DNA from: CAAGNP01 sp964611185 | Lineage (GTDB): Bacteria; Bacteroidota; Bacteroidia; Bacteroidales; UBA932 | Direction: 5' to 3' | NCBI GenBank assembly: GCA_964611185.1 | Contig: CAZSXE010000038.1 | Span: 1 to 14,508 of the forward strand | DNA length: 14,508 nt | Shown: positions 1 through 8,135 of the stretch, in pieces | Layout of the letters: each line of letters begins with the position of its first letter | How positions within the stretch are numbered: the first letter of the stretch is position 1 | Notes under the pieces: model-generated | Databases searched by the model: none | Seen by the model: only the letters and a program-made list of their open reading frames with translations | Told to the model about the DNA's origin: nothing | Position numbers and translations under genes: made by a program

Positions 1-71
1 AAACAAAAGTGATGAGTTTTGTCTTTCCTACAGGAATCTATGTTTATAATTTTTTCTGTTAAGATTTTGTT

Positions 72-1328
72 TTATAGTTTAACGATGGATCCGGCGACAA
101 TGTTGGCTACAAGGGCGCGGGTTCGTGCCACAATCCCCTTTTCGTCTGATGGGTGGACTCTGTTGGTGAGAAGGATGACGGCCGTTTGTGAATCCATATC
201 TATCATCATAGAGGTACCGGTATAGCCGGTGTGGACAAAACAGTGGGGCTGGGTAAGAAAAATATCACCTTTGGTCCCTGCTCCGTAAGTATATGTATCC
301 CATCCGAGACAACGCTCGATGGATGGATCGTTTTCACGAGGGTTGGTAAGCATGGTTTTCACCATGAGTGGACTAAGGATTCTATGACCACCCACTTCTC
401 CGTAATTCATTATTGCGGCAGCGATAACTGAAAGATCTTCGGCATTTGAAAAAACACCGGCATTTCCGGAGTTTCCCATATTGACAATTCTCGCTGTAGG
501 GTCATGTACCTCTCCGAGGAGGGGTAGGCCATTTTCCTGCACTTCGGTAGGCGCTACGAGAGATAAAAAATCGGGGGAAACTGAAGAAAGACTCTTCTCC
601 AAGGCAACAGGCTCCAACGGAAGATAGGCCGTGTGTTTAAGATCCAAAACTCCGAATACATTTTTTTGAGCATATTCGGCGAGTGTCTCGCCTGTAACAT
701 TTTGAAGGATATTCTGAAGTGTAATAAAATTCAAGCAACTATATGTATAACCTGTTTTTGGTCTATATTTTAAGGGTAATTCGGTGGCGATGTGCTTTAT
801 TAAAGAGTCGGGGGTATTCGGCCCGTATTTCTCAAGATAGCTTTTTACATTTATGTATGGTATTATGCCTGATGAGTGCGAAAGGAGATCCTGAATTTCT
901 ATGGAAACATGCTCTCCCGTTTGGGGATCAATCCACTGCTGAAATCCGGGAATATACATCTGAACAGGGTCTGTGAGACGAATTTTACCATCTTCCACAA
1001 GCTGAAGAACAGAAAGGGTCGTTCCTACACATTTACTGACAGAGGCCATGTCAAATATAGTATTTTCTGACATTTTTACAGTATCAGGTACTACTTGTCT
1101 ATTGCCGTAGGCTTTAAGATATGCTATCTTATCGTATCGAACTACTGCTAAGACAGCACCGGGAATTTCTCCTCTCGAAATGGCACTATTTATCACTTCA
1201 TCCACTTGCCGGATAGATTTGGAATTGATTCCTACCGACTCGGGTGACACTCGTTTAAGACCCGTACTGAAATTATTACAACCAAATATTAAGATGGCAG
1301 TAAACAAAATGTAAAATAATTTGTTCAT
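72..1328 (-). CDS. Serine hydrolase lipoprotein, beta-lactamase/esterase (class C-like) family
   Basis: The 418-residue product belongs to the penicillin-binding-protein-like serine hydrolase family (Beta-lactamase, PF00144). The N-terminus (residues 1-17) is a short hydrophobic signal ending in IFGC, a lipobox, so Cys17 should be lipidated and the enzyme held on the cell envelope. The nucleophile motif is S96-V-S-K99. A family motif LLSHSSG lies at 148-154. The second motif is Y196-S-C, where the family usually has Y-x-N. An HTG triad at 366-368 stands for K/H-T-G, and HDPTA...GNAGVFS (275-294) is also typical. Length is normal for the family. Known members include esterases, D-aminopeptidases, DD-peptidases and beta-lactamases; the substrate cannot be read from sequence, and a resistance role should not be assumed. 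It has its own promoter and is divergent from the LruC-domain gene. Confidence 0.88.
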   Translation of the reverse strand: MNKLFYILFTAILIFGCNNFSTGLKRVSPESVGINSKSIRQVDEVINSAISRGEIPGAVLAVVRYDKIAYLKAYGNRQVVPDTVKMSENTIFDMASVSKCVGTTLSVLQLVEDGKIRLTDPVQMYIPGFQQWIDPQTGEHVSIEIQDLLSHSSGIIPYINVKSYLEKYGPNTPDSLIKHIATELPLKYRPKTGYTYSCLNFITLQNILQNVTGETLAEYAQKNVFGVLDLKHTAYLPLEPVALEKSLSSVSPDFLSLVAPTEVQENGLPLLGEVHDPTARIVNMGNSGNAGVFSNAEDLSVIAAAIMNYGEVGGHRILSPLMVKTMLTNPRENDPSIERCLGWDTYTYGAGTKGDIFLTQPHCFVHTGYTGTSMMIDMDSQTAVILLTNRVHPSDEKGIVARTRALVANIVAGSIVKL

Positions 1329-1350
1329 ATATGTATAAGTATTAATATCA

Positions 1351-1382
1351 CAAAGTTAAAAATTGTGGTATGATTTTTTCAA
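1351..1382 (-). promoter_or_regulatory. Bacteroidota-type promoter for the serine hydrolase gene
   Basis: Read on the minus strand, TAACTTTG (1358-1351) is a perfect TAnnTTTG -7 box, preceded after 21 nt by TTG (1382-1380) as the -33 element. Transcription would begin about 15-20 nt before the ATG at 1328. The spacing matches the known Bacteroides sigma-ABfr consensus. On the plus strand the same gap offers only a weak TAACTTTT at 1388-1395 for the LruC-domain gene. Confidence 0.6.
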
Positions 1383-1407
1383 TTTTATAACTTTTAAATT
1401 TATTATT

Positions 1408-3867
1408 ATGATAAAAATTGTAAAAAAAACATCATTATTGCTCCTCTTTGGACTATTTGCTGTTTCATGTTTAGATAATCCTTACAATCCTATAGATCCC
1501 GAAGAAGAGTTATTTGACTGGGAAACCACCTCTACTATCGAATTGAATGTGGAAGTGGAGACTATTTCGGGGACATTAAATAATTATTATAGAACAGTTA
1601 ATGTCTATTCTTCTCCAATTTTTGAAAAGAAATCGCTGATGGTTTCAGGTTCAGCCCTGCCTAACAATCCTTTTAAGTGCGATCTTATCATACCTTCTTC
1701 ATATAAGAAAATTTATTTGGAGATAATATACCCTAATGGCACTAAGCAACAGCTTGTTGAAGATATTTCCTCCAACACAGAAAGAGTGGGCGTGACTGCT
1801 AAAAGCACCTTAGTCACTAAATCCGGCGAGGAAACCATTCCATCTATTGATGTCCCTGAATGGGGAGAAATTCCAACATCATTTGACGAAGTCATAAATG
1901 ACAATTTCGCATCCAAGAACCTCGAGGGTGGAAAGACCTATTATGTTCCCCAAGGGTATAATGTATCAGGATACCTTGACTGCACCAATCAATCCAACTC
2001 CAATGCCGTACTGTATGTCGCAGGAAAATTAACAATGACAAGCAATGCTCAGATGGCTCATTCAAATATAGTCGTACTTGATGGTGGAGAGTTGGTTATT
2101 TCCGGATATTTAGCCACATACAGTTATGCCCCCTCCGCTAAGCCTTCTCTGTACATAATGGAAAAAGGCAAAGTCACTATAAAACAAGGGTTGTTTTTAG
2201 AGGGAACCAATTCCTTGGTTAATAAGGGAATCCTCCTGAACGGTTATAATATGTCGCTTACCAACGGATATCCCAAGTTGTACAATACAGGGACAATTTC
2301 AAATTATAACGGATACAATTATAATATATATATATCCTCATATTCGACGATTTATAACGATGGCGTTGTCGATGCCGAGGATATGTCTTTATCATATTTC
2401 GGTTCTATAATTAATTATGCCAATGGTGATATTTCTATTTATAATTATCAGCAGAGTGTACAGATAGTGTTAAATAATTATGGTCATATCGAATGTGAAG
2501 ATATGCACATTTTGGGAAGAGTTAATAATTACGGATATATAGGCGTAAGCGCTCAAGAGGGAGATGATGACAGCAGTCCTGATCTGCTTATAGATTATGC
2601 TGCTGTATTTACCAATTACGACGGATCTCTCCTACAAGCGAATATAGTGAGACTTATCAGCTGCTATCTAATGATGAAAGAGGGGAGCATAGTCTCTTTC
2701 AATGATTTGAAAACTTCTTCAAGTGGCTATAACATTATCAACGAAGATGGTAACTACTCACTGCTCATAATAAACGAAAATATGTATATGGACAGTAGAA
2801 GTTATATCTCAGGTAATGTTGAAATATGGCATAAAACTCTTAACTCTAAAGGAAATGAGCTGAAAAAGAATTACTCCGGAAAATATAACAGCCAAGTAGT
2901 TTGGATAAAGGATTATGAAGATCGTGTAGTCAATATCCCTAAAAATGATTATAACAAAGGGCTTGGAGAATTGGCCCCTGTTCCCTCGGACGATAAAGAT
3001 GGAGACGGAGTTAAAAGCGATATGGATATAGACGATAATGATCCTACAATTGCATACAGATCTTATTTCCCCAATAACTCCGAATACGGAACAATTCTCG
3101 TGGAAGATTTGTGGCCATATACCGGTGATTACGATATGAATGATGTTGTTTGCGATTACCATGTAGAATGGACTTCCAACGCTAACAACAAAGTAGTATA
3201 TTTAGATTACTTTTGGAAACTCAGAGCGGTAGGAACTACTAAAAAAGTGGCCATGGCTGTGCAGTTCGATGCTTTACCTCTATCTAAAGTCGCTTCTATA
3301 AACACAACCCATTCTATTGTCGGAGAGCTCCCACTTTCATCTTCTAATGGTCTTGAACCGGGACAGAGTCTTCCTGTCATTCCTCTATTCAACGACCCTG
3401 AAGAGCTGTTTGGCAGCGGAAACAGTAAGTTAATTAACACTAATCCCGAATTGGCAGCTCATCCCGTGAAAACTCACTCTTTTAGAATGACATTTACCGA
3501 ACCTGTGGATTACTCCTCCACATTGTTCTCCACAATCAATCCTTTTGTGGTCGTAACAGACTTTGACTCTCCCAAAAGGGACTGGGAAATTCATCTTCCC
3601 GGGTTCAAACGCACATCTAAAGCCTCTTCGACTGTTAATAATCAAGAAGGATTGAGCAAAAACGACATATATCTTTCCAATACCGGTATGATGTGGATGC
3701 TCAGAGTACCCCAATCAATAGGGTATCCTATCGAACTTGTTAATATAGAAAAGGCATATACGAATTATAAAGCGTGGTATGAGTCGCTCGGAGAAAGTTA
3801 TCCGAATTGGTACATCGGTCCGGTGGATCAATCACAAATATACTCGAGGGTAGCTACTGACGAATAG
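1408..3867 (+). CDS. LruC domain-containing surface lipoprotein with predicted beta-solenoid middle
   Basis: The product is 819 residues. I start it at the ATG at 1408 because that gives a classic lipoprotein signal: two lysines, a leucine-rich core and FAVSC with Cys21; the longer frame from 1363 opens with TTG and adds a non-signal leader. After an Asp/Glu-rich linker, an N-terminal part of about 170 residues has no motif I know. Roughly residues 185-480 are short, irregular repeats rich in Asn, Tyr, Gly and Ile (NNYGH, NNYGY, ITNYxG-like turns), which suggests a right-handed beta-helix. An acidic DxDGDG loop (529-545) looks like a calcium-binding spacer. EDLWPYTGDYDMND (566-579) is the hallmark of the LruC domain (DUF4842 family), which fills the rest. 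Such proteins are cell-surface lipoproteins of unknown role. Adhesion or matrix function is only inference. Confidence 0.85.
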   Translation: MIKIVKKTSLLLLFGLFAVSCLDNPYNPIDPEEELFDWETTSTIELNVEVETISGTLNNYYRTVNVYSSPIFEKKSLMVSGSALPNNPFKCDLIIPSSYKKIYLEIIYPNGTKQQLVEDISSNTERVGVTAKSTLVTKSGEETIPSIDVPEWGEIPTSFDEVINDNFASKNLEGGKTYYVPQGYNVSGYLDCTNQSNSNAVLYVAGKLTMTSNAQMAHSNIVVLDGGELVISGYLATYSYAPSAKPSLYIMEKGKVTIKQGLFLEGTNSLVNKGILLNGYNMSLTNGYPKLYNTGTISNYNGYNYNIYISSYSTIYNDGVVDAEDMSLSYFGSIINYANGDISIYNYQQSVQIVLNNYGHIECEDMHILGRVNNYGYIGVSAQEGDDDSSPDLLIDYAAVFTNYDGSLLQANIVRLISCYLMMKEGSIVSFNDLKTSSSGYNIINEDGNYSLLIINENMYMDSRSYISGNVEIWHKTLNSKGNELKKNYSGKYNSQVVWIKDYEDRVVNIPKNDYNKGLGELAPVPSDDKDGDGVKSDMDIDDNDPTIAYRSYFPNNSEYGTILVEDLWPYTGDYDMNDVVCDYHVEWTSNANNKVVYLDYFWKLRAVGTTKKVAMAVQFDALPLSKVASINTTHSIVGELPLSSSNGLEPGQSLPVIPLFNDPEELFGSGNSKLINTNPELAAHPVKTHSFRMTFTEPVDYSSTLFSTINPFVVVTDFDSPKRDWEIHLPGFKRTSKASSTVNNQEGLSKNDIYLSNTGMMWMLRVPQSIGYPIELVNIEKAYTNYKAWYESLGESYPNWYIGPVDQSQIYSRVATDE

Positions 3868-4852
3868 ATAAATTATCACACAATACACAGGCCGCCGCAC
3901 TCTCTACGATTACGGGGGTGCGGAGTGCAAAACAAGCATCGTGCCTTCCGGAAATCGAAAACTCCTCCATCGTCTCCGTAATGAAATTAAAACTGCATTG
4001 CTTAACCCTGATGCTGGAGGTAGGTTTAAAAGCTACTCTGAAGATAATAGGGTTGCCGTTGGCAATACCTCCATTGATTCCTCCTGCCCCATTTTTAGAT
4101 GTGTGTCCGTACTTATCAATATATGGATCGTTGTGAACAGACCCTTTCATGGATGAAGCAGCAAAACCGTCGCCGAATTCGATCCCTCTGACTCCGGGAA
4201 TCGAAAAAACGAGATGTGAAATTTGAGATTCCATCGAATCAAAAAAAGGATTTCCAATCCCAATAGGGACATTATTGCACACACATTCTACTATTCCTCC
4301 GATGGAATCACCTTCCATAATAGTCTTTTTGAGCAATTCGCAGAACTCCGGATTATCTTCCGGTTTACCTTTCAGGTCAATACCTCCTGCCTGAATCAGA
4401 GAAGCACTGATGGAAATGGGTGCTATCATCTTTTTAGCCACCACTCCGGCTACCGCCAATGGAAGGGTCATCCTTCCGGAAAACTCACCTCCTCCCCTCA
4501 TATCGTTGAAATAATTGAATTTAACAGAAGAGACTAAATCAGCGTGACCGGGGCGTGGAACTTCTCTGAAATGCTCATAGTCGGCACTGCACACATTATT
4601 GTTCTTAAAAAGAACAACAAGCGGCGAACCCGTACTCCTCCCCTCATTTACCCCGCATATAATCTCAGGAACATCCTCTTCAATCCTCGGAGTAGTGCCC
4701 AAAGCACCACTTTTCCTTCTTTGAATATCATTTATAAAATCTTTTTCAGAAATATCAATCCCGGGGGTTACTCCATCAATCGCCACACCCACATATTCGG
4801 AATGAGATTCTCCGAAAATGGTTATTTTGAAATTGTTTCCGTACGAATTCAT
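3854..4852 (-). CDS. aroC: Chorismate synthase AroC, short at the C-terminus
   Basis: AroC converts 5-enolpyruvylshikimate 3-phosphate to chorismate, the last shikimate step, using reduced FMN. Recognisable family features are FGESHS with the catalytic His17 (normally GESHG), RPGHAD with His103, RGGGEFSGR (family RGGGRxSAR), the GGINGGIANG glycine-rich loop followed by FKPTSSI, and GRHDAC...RTPVIVESAAA near the end. At 332 residues it is shorter than the usual 350-390: it stops at a point matching DHLLRQ of the E. coli protein, so about 15-20 C-terminal residues are missing. Its last 14 nt overlap the end of the convergent LruC-domain gene. Its ATG overlaps the stop of the upstream fusion gene as ATGA (4852-4849), so translation is probably coupled. 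The core motifs argue that it is functional. Confidence 0.93.
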   Translation of the reverse strand: MNSYGNNFKITIFGESHSEYVGVAIDGVTPGIDISEKDFINDIQRRKSGALGTTPRIEEDVPEIICGVNEGRSTGSPLVVLFKNNNVCSADYEHFREVPRPGHADLVSSVKFNYFNDMRGGGEFSGRMTLPLAVAGVVAKKMIAPISISASLIQAGGIDLKGKPEDNPEFCELLKKTIMEGDSIGGIVECVCNNVPIGIGNPFFDSMESQISHLVFSIPGVRGIEFGDGFAASSMKGSVHNDPYIDKYGHTSKNGAGGINGGIANGNPIIFRVAFKPTSSIRVKQCSFNFITETMEEFSISGRHDACFALRTPVIVESAAACVLCDNLSIRQ

Positions 4853-6840
4853 TTTTTCTTTAAAGTAATAATTGAATTAAACAGCTCATTGAATAGAGGA
4901 AATGATTTTTCTATACATTCTACCTGATCGATAACGACCTTACCGTCACAGCACAATGAGGCAATTTTAAGCATCATAGCTATCCGGTGGTCATTGTATG
5001 ATGAATAAGACCCTCCTTTTAAAAGTCTGCTTTCTACAACTCGTCTTGCGGGGGAAATACCATTTATTATCATTGAATCGGCATTGAGACTTACAGAGAC
5101 GCCCATATTGCTTAAATTGGTAAATATGGCATCTGTCCTGTTGCTCTCCTTGTTTCTCAATCTGTCAATACCGGTAATAACACTCTCGCCCTCGATAAGC
5201 GAAGCCATAATGGCAAGAGACGGAAACAAATCGGGTGAATTGGTCGCATCGTACTCAAATGGTATGAGATGAGATCTTCTCACTCTTATGCCGTTTTTTT
5301 CTAATATTATATCGGCTCCGCAATTTTTAACAACAGACAAAATAGCTTTATCTGCTTGTAAAGAGTTAATGTTTAGCCCTTTTATTAAAAGATCTCCAAA
5401 GAGTGCCCCTATAACGAAAAAGTTAGATGCTGAGCTCCAGTCCCCTTCAAGAGTCATATCCACAGGCGAATAATGCTGCTTTCCAGGGATAGTAAATACA
5501 ATTTTTGCTTCAGATACGCTTTTATCTATTTTGATACCGAAGAAATCGAGCGTTTCGAGAGTAAGATCAATATAAGGAATACTCGTGGGATTAGTTACCG
5601 TGAGTGTGCTATCCTTTTTACATAAAGGGAGAGACATCAGAAGCCCTGAAATGAGCTGGGAGCCACTTCTACCCGATACAGTAAAATTACCTCCCTTTAA
5701 CGGACCGCTGACAATCGCAGGAAGGGTATTAAGGGCTGTGAGGATACATTTGGCTCCGAATTGTTCTAAAGTCTCTTTACATCCGTACATCTCTCTGGCC
5801 ATAAGGCTACCCTCTCCGGTAATATTCACCCCCTCTCCAAGCTGTGCTGCAATAGGGATACAGATTCTCGATAAAAGTCCCGATTCCCCCACGAACAAGT
5901 TCAATGTATCCGTAGGGACAATGGCAGAGATGAGAGAAGTGGGGGAAGATTTTGCTTTTTTCTTTATGAAATCAAATCCTTTTCCAATAATTGTAAGACT
6001 GTTCCCATCAATATTTACTGATGCACCTACCTGCTTTGCAACACCAAGTGCCGAATCTATATCTCTACAAGAACTGAAATTTCTGAAAAAGCTCTCCCCT
6101 GATGAGAGTGCTGCCGAAATTATTGCCCTTTGGGCTACACTCTTAGATGTGGGAATTTTCACCTCTCCTCTGGCAGAATAGCCCGAATAGAGGTCCATCA
6201 TTTTTTTAAAAGGAAGCTGACCGACAGAAAATCTTTTTTCTTCTCTTAACGAGCAATACATCATCGGAGCACCTAAATTCAATGCTTCAAGTCTTGTGTA
6301 TGTTCCTCTTTTCCCCATAGCAAACGCAATCAATGGAACATTATCTCCCAATTTTCCATCTCTTTGGAGGCGATAAAGGCTGATTATACGCTCTGCATCC
6401 TCTATCGTATTGGCGGTAGCCGCAATTTTTACAACATCCGCTCCGTTCTTTACAGACCTTTTATAAATCTTTACAAGCTCCTCAATATCAGGTGTTTCGT
6501 TAAAGTTTCTGTAGGAAAACAGCTTTTTAATATTTCTTCTTCGAAGAATAGGGGCAAGAGTTCGGTAAAAAGAATCTGAGTATATGGCATCTATGTCTAT
6601 AAATTTCGCCCCCGATTCGAGAGCTGTCTCGATAACAGGAATAGTACTCTTTCTGCATATTGCAATGAGAGGAATTTTGGCATCCATAAAAAGTTTCCTG
6701 ACCTGCGCCTGAGTCATATCACATAAATCAAGCCTTATCTCAGCTACTATTGAGGGATCTTCTTTAAAAAGCTTTTCACACTTTTTTACAGCTTTATAAC
6801 AATCCTCGTATGTAATTTCCGTTATGCTAACACAAATCAT
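4849..6840 (-). CDS. aroA: Bifunctional type I 3-dehydroquinate dehydratase / EPSP synthase fusion (AroD-AroA)
   Basis: This 663-residue protein joins two shikimate enzymes. Residues 1-218 resemble type I dehydroquinate dehydratase (3-dehydroquinate to 3-dehydroshikimate): EIR at 34-36, Arg63, Schiff-base Lys138 in DVVKIA, Arg183 and Gln208. The segment FSYRNFNETP (108-117) has Arg111 where the family has the catalytic His (E. coli His143), and the usual DxE reads DID (82-84), so this half may be impaired. Residues about 224-663 are EPSP synthase (shikimate 3-phosphate plus PEP): K233-S-x3-R238, GSQ 393-395, GDWSSA 466-471, Asp537, KESNR 564-568, NDHR 616-619 and K645-SFP, all equivalents of known active-site residues. 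Both halves have normal domain length. The ATG overlaps the aroB end by 14 nt and the stop overlaps aroC by 4 nt. The EPSP synthase call is firm; dehydratase activity is uncertain. Confidence 0.93.
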   Translation of the reverse strand: MICVSITEITYEDCYKAVKKCEKLFKEDPSIVAEIRLDLCDMTQAQVRKLFMDAKIPLIAICRKSTIPVIETALESGAKFIDIDAIYSDSFYRTLAPILRRRNIKKLFSYRNFNETPDIEELVKIYKRSVKNGADVVKIAATANTIEDAERIISLYRLQRDGKLGDNVPLIAFAMGKRGTYTRLEALNLGAPMMYCSLREEKRFSVGQLPFKKMMDLYSGYSARGEVKIPTSKSVAQRAIISAALSSGESFFRNFSSCRDIDSALGVAKQVGASVNIDGNSLTIIGKGFDFIKKKAKSSPTSLISAIVPTDTLNLFVGESGLLSRICIPIAAQLGEGVNITGEGSLMAREMYGCKETLEQFGAKCILTALNTLPAIVSGPLKGGNFTVSGRSGSQLISGLLMSLPLCKKDSTLTVTNPTSIPYIDLTLETLDFFGIKIDKSVSEAKIVFTIPGKQHYSPVDMTLEGDWSSASNFFVIGALFGDLLIKGLNINSLQADKAILSVVKNCGADIILEKNGIRVRRSHLIPFEYDATNSPDLFPSLAIMASLIEGESVITGIDRLRNKESNRTDAIFTNLSNMGVSVSLNADSMIINGISPARRVVESRLLKGGSYSSYNDHRIAMMLKIASLCCDGKVVIDQVECIEKSFPLFNELFNSIITLKKK

Positions 6841-7897
6841 TATACAATTCTATTATTTCGTCAATACTGATGTCTTTTATTATAGCGGAACCTATGTTCT
6901 TAATAAGGGCAAAATGGAGCGTATCTCCTTCTCTCTTTTTATCATTTTTCACGGCATCGAGAAGCATCTCTGCCGATATATCTGTTTCAAAAGGAAGGCC
7001 TATACTTTTAAAATCAATCTTTAGCTTTTCAAATTCATCATAAGCAAGAAGATTCAGCTTGTGGGAAATGGCGGCTGATATTAACAACCCTACCGACACA
7101 GCCTCCCCGTGAAGAATCTTTCCTTTTCGGGATGTGCATTTTTCGATAGCGTGACCGAAAGTGTGTCCGAGATTAAGAAGTCGTCTCTCCCCTTTTTCTT
7201 TTTCATCACGCTCCACAATCCAGCTTTTAATCCGTATAGCGGTAGTTATCAGCTTATTGAAATTATCATTCGCTTCTATGTTATTCATCAAAAGGGAGTA
7301 TGAGTCTTTCTGAGAAAACATATCTACACATGTCTGATAGGCACTTCGATCGGCAATAATGAAAGTTTTTAACATCTCGCTTAGGCCCGATTTAAATTCA
7401 CGCTCCGGAAGAGTATTTAAAACAGAAGTGTTAATAAAAGAAAAAACAGGCTGTTTAATGATTCCTATAATGTTTTTGTAACCTGAGTAATTAACCCCTG
7501 TTTTTCCGCCGAAAGAGGCATCTATCTGCCCGAGTAATGATGTGGAAACATAAGCACATCTAACTCCCCGCTTATAAATGGATGCGACAAAACCGGCAAC
7601 ATCTGTCGTAATCCCCCCGCCTACGCCAAGAATTAAAGTATCTCTCCCCACTTCCTTATCCAGCAACTCTCCCACAATACTGTCAACAAGTTTTAAAGTT
7701 TTGTTCGCTTCAGAAACTTCAATTATTATCTTTCTGTAATTGCTGAAAACATCGCCGTAATAATTATCAACATTTTTATCAATAATCACCGTCACATCGC
7801 CCTCATTCGCAAGTAATGGCAACAAGTCATCAAAAGAATTTCTCACATAGACGATGCTTGACATTCCTGAATCAATATTAAGTCTTATATTCTCCAT
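6827..7897 (-). CDS. aroB: 3-dehydroquinate synthase AroB
   Basis: AroB cyclises DAHP to 3-dehydroquinate, step 2 of the shikimate pathway, using NAD and a divalent metal in the cytoplasm. I start it at the ATG at 7897 (356 residues). The frame stays open upstream to 7993, but that extra stretch is low-complexity and runs through the aroB -7 box and the tRNA promoter. Visible motifs are GGG at 93-95 with Asp99 (NAD binding), STSLLGQIDASFGGKTGVN (118-136), Glu174 in SEMLK, His245 in LGHTFGHAIE and His263 in HGEAVSVG; Glu174, His245 and His263 match the metal ligands. Length is normal. It is the first gene of the aro operon; the following fusion gene begins inside its last 14 nt. Nothing looks broken. 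Confidence 0.95.
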   Translation of the reverse strand: MENIRLNIDSGMSSIVYVRNSFDDLLPLLANEGDVTVIIDKNVDNYYGDVFSNYRKIIIEVSEANKTLKLVDSIVGELLDKEVGRDTLILGVGGGITTDVAGFVASIYKRGVRCAYVSTSLLGQIDASFGGKTGVNYSGYKNIIGIIKQPVFSFINTSVLNTLPEREFKSGLSEMLKTFIIADRSAYQTCVDMFSQKDSYSLLMNNIEANDNFNKLITTAIRIKSWIVERDEKEKGERRLLNLGHTFGHAIEKCTSRKGKILHGEAVSVGLLISAAISHKLNLLAYDEFEKLKIDFKSIGLPFETDISAEMLLDAVKNDKKREGDTLHFALIKNIGSAIIKDISIDEIIELYNDLC

Positions 7898-7919
7898 TTT
7901 TAAGCAAAAACATAAAATA

Positions 7920-7927
7920 CAAATATA
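7920..7927 (-). promoter_or_regulatory. -7 box of the aroB operon promoter
   Basis: On the minus strand TATATTTG is a perfect TAnnTTTG box, about 22 nt before the aroB ATG, so the leader would be roughly 15 nt. I see no clear TTG at -33. The match supports the 7897 start and places the promoter of aroB-aroDA-aroC back to back with the tRNA-Leu promoter. Confidence 0.5.
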
Positions 7928-7942
7928 GTAAAAATAAATAGG

Positions 7943-7973
7943 TTTTGATTTTAGTATTTTTTTAATACATTTG
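7943..7973 (+). promoter_or_regulatory. Promoter of tRNA-Leu, Bacteroidota type
   Basis: TTTTG at 7943-7947 (-33) and TACATTTG at 7966-7973 (perfect TAnnTTTG -7 box) are separated by 18 nt. Transcription would start near 7980, about 20 nt before the mature tRNA end. Confidence 0.6.
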
Positions 7974-7999
7974 CACTCCAATTCGTTTACCAAATATTT

Positions 8000-8083
8000 G
8001 CCCGGATGGCGGAATCGGTAGACGCGCTGGTCTCAAACACCAGTGGCCGCAAGGCTGTGCCGGTTCGACCCCGGCTCCGGGTA
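8000..8083 (+). tRNA. tRNA-Leu (anticodon CAA)
   Basis: An 84-nt class II tRNA that reads UUG codons. The acceptor stem GCCCGGA (8000-8006) pairs with TCCGGGT (8076-8082), ending in a G-U pair, with discriminator A at 8083. The anticodon stem CTGGT/ACCAG encloses the loop CTCAAAC, with anticodon CAA at 8034-8036. A long variable arm (about 8044-8058), typical of leucine tRNAs, is followed by the T arm GCCGG-TTCGACC-CCGGC. The 3' CCA is not encoded (CTA follows). It has its own promoter and a hairpin terminator directly behind, so it is a single-gene unit. Confidence 0.96.
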
Positions 8084-8086
8084 CTA

Positions 8087-8125
8087 AAAAATGGCTGACA
8101 GATGAGGAATCGGTTAGCCATTTTT
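8087..8125. terminator. Likely bidirectional rho-independent terminator after tRNA-Leu and hsdR
   Basis: A 10-bp perfect inverted repeat, AAAAATGGCT (8087-8096) and AGCCATTTTT (8116-8125), flanks a 19-nt loop. The A and T runs at the outer ends make it work on either strand: it would end tRNA-Leu transcription on the plus strand and catch the hsd operon transcript on the minus strand. The loop is longer than in most terminators and the GC core is only 4 pairs, so efficiency is uncertain. Confidence 0.55.
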
Positions 8126-8135
8126 GCATTCTTGA

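Noticed and set aside
1..71. Possible feature at the left edge
   Set aside because: AT-rich 3' flank of the serine hydrolase gene; I see no ORF, hairpin or promoter I can support.
72..1328. Calling the serine hydrolase an antibiotic-resistance beta-lactamase
   Set aside because: The family is broad, the second motif is YSC rather than YxN, and nothing in the neighbourhood points to resistance.
1363..1407. Longer 5' end of the LruC-domain gene from TTG
   Set aside because: The extra 15 residues precede a clean lipoprotein signal starting at the ATG at 1408.
5585..6181. 198-residue plus-strand ORF opposite the EPSP synthase domain
   Set aside because: Antisense shadow of a well-supported gene, with no recognisable domain or promoter.
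7898..7993. 32-residue N-terminal extension of AroB
   Set aside because: It would run through the aroB -7 box and the opposing tRNA promoter, and AroB family similarity begins only after Met at 7897.
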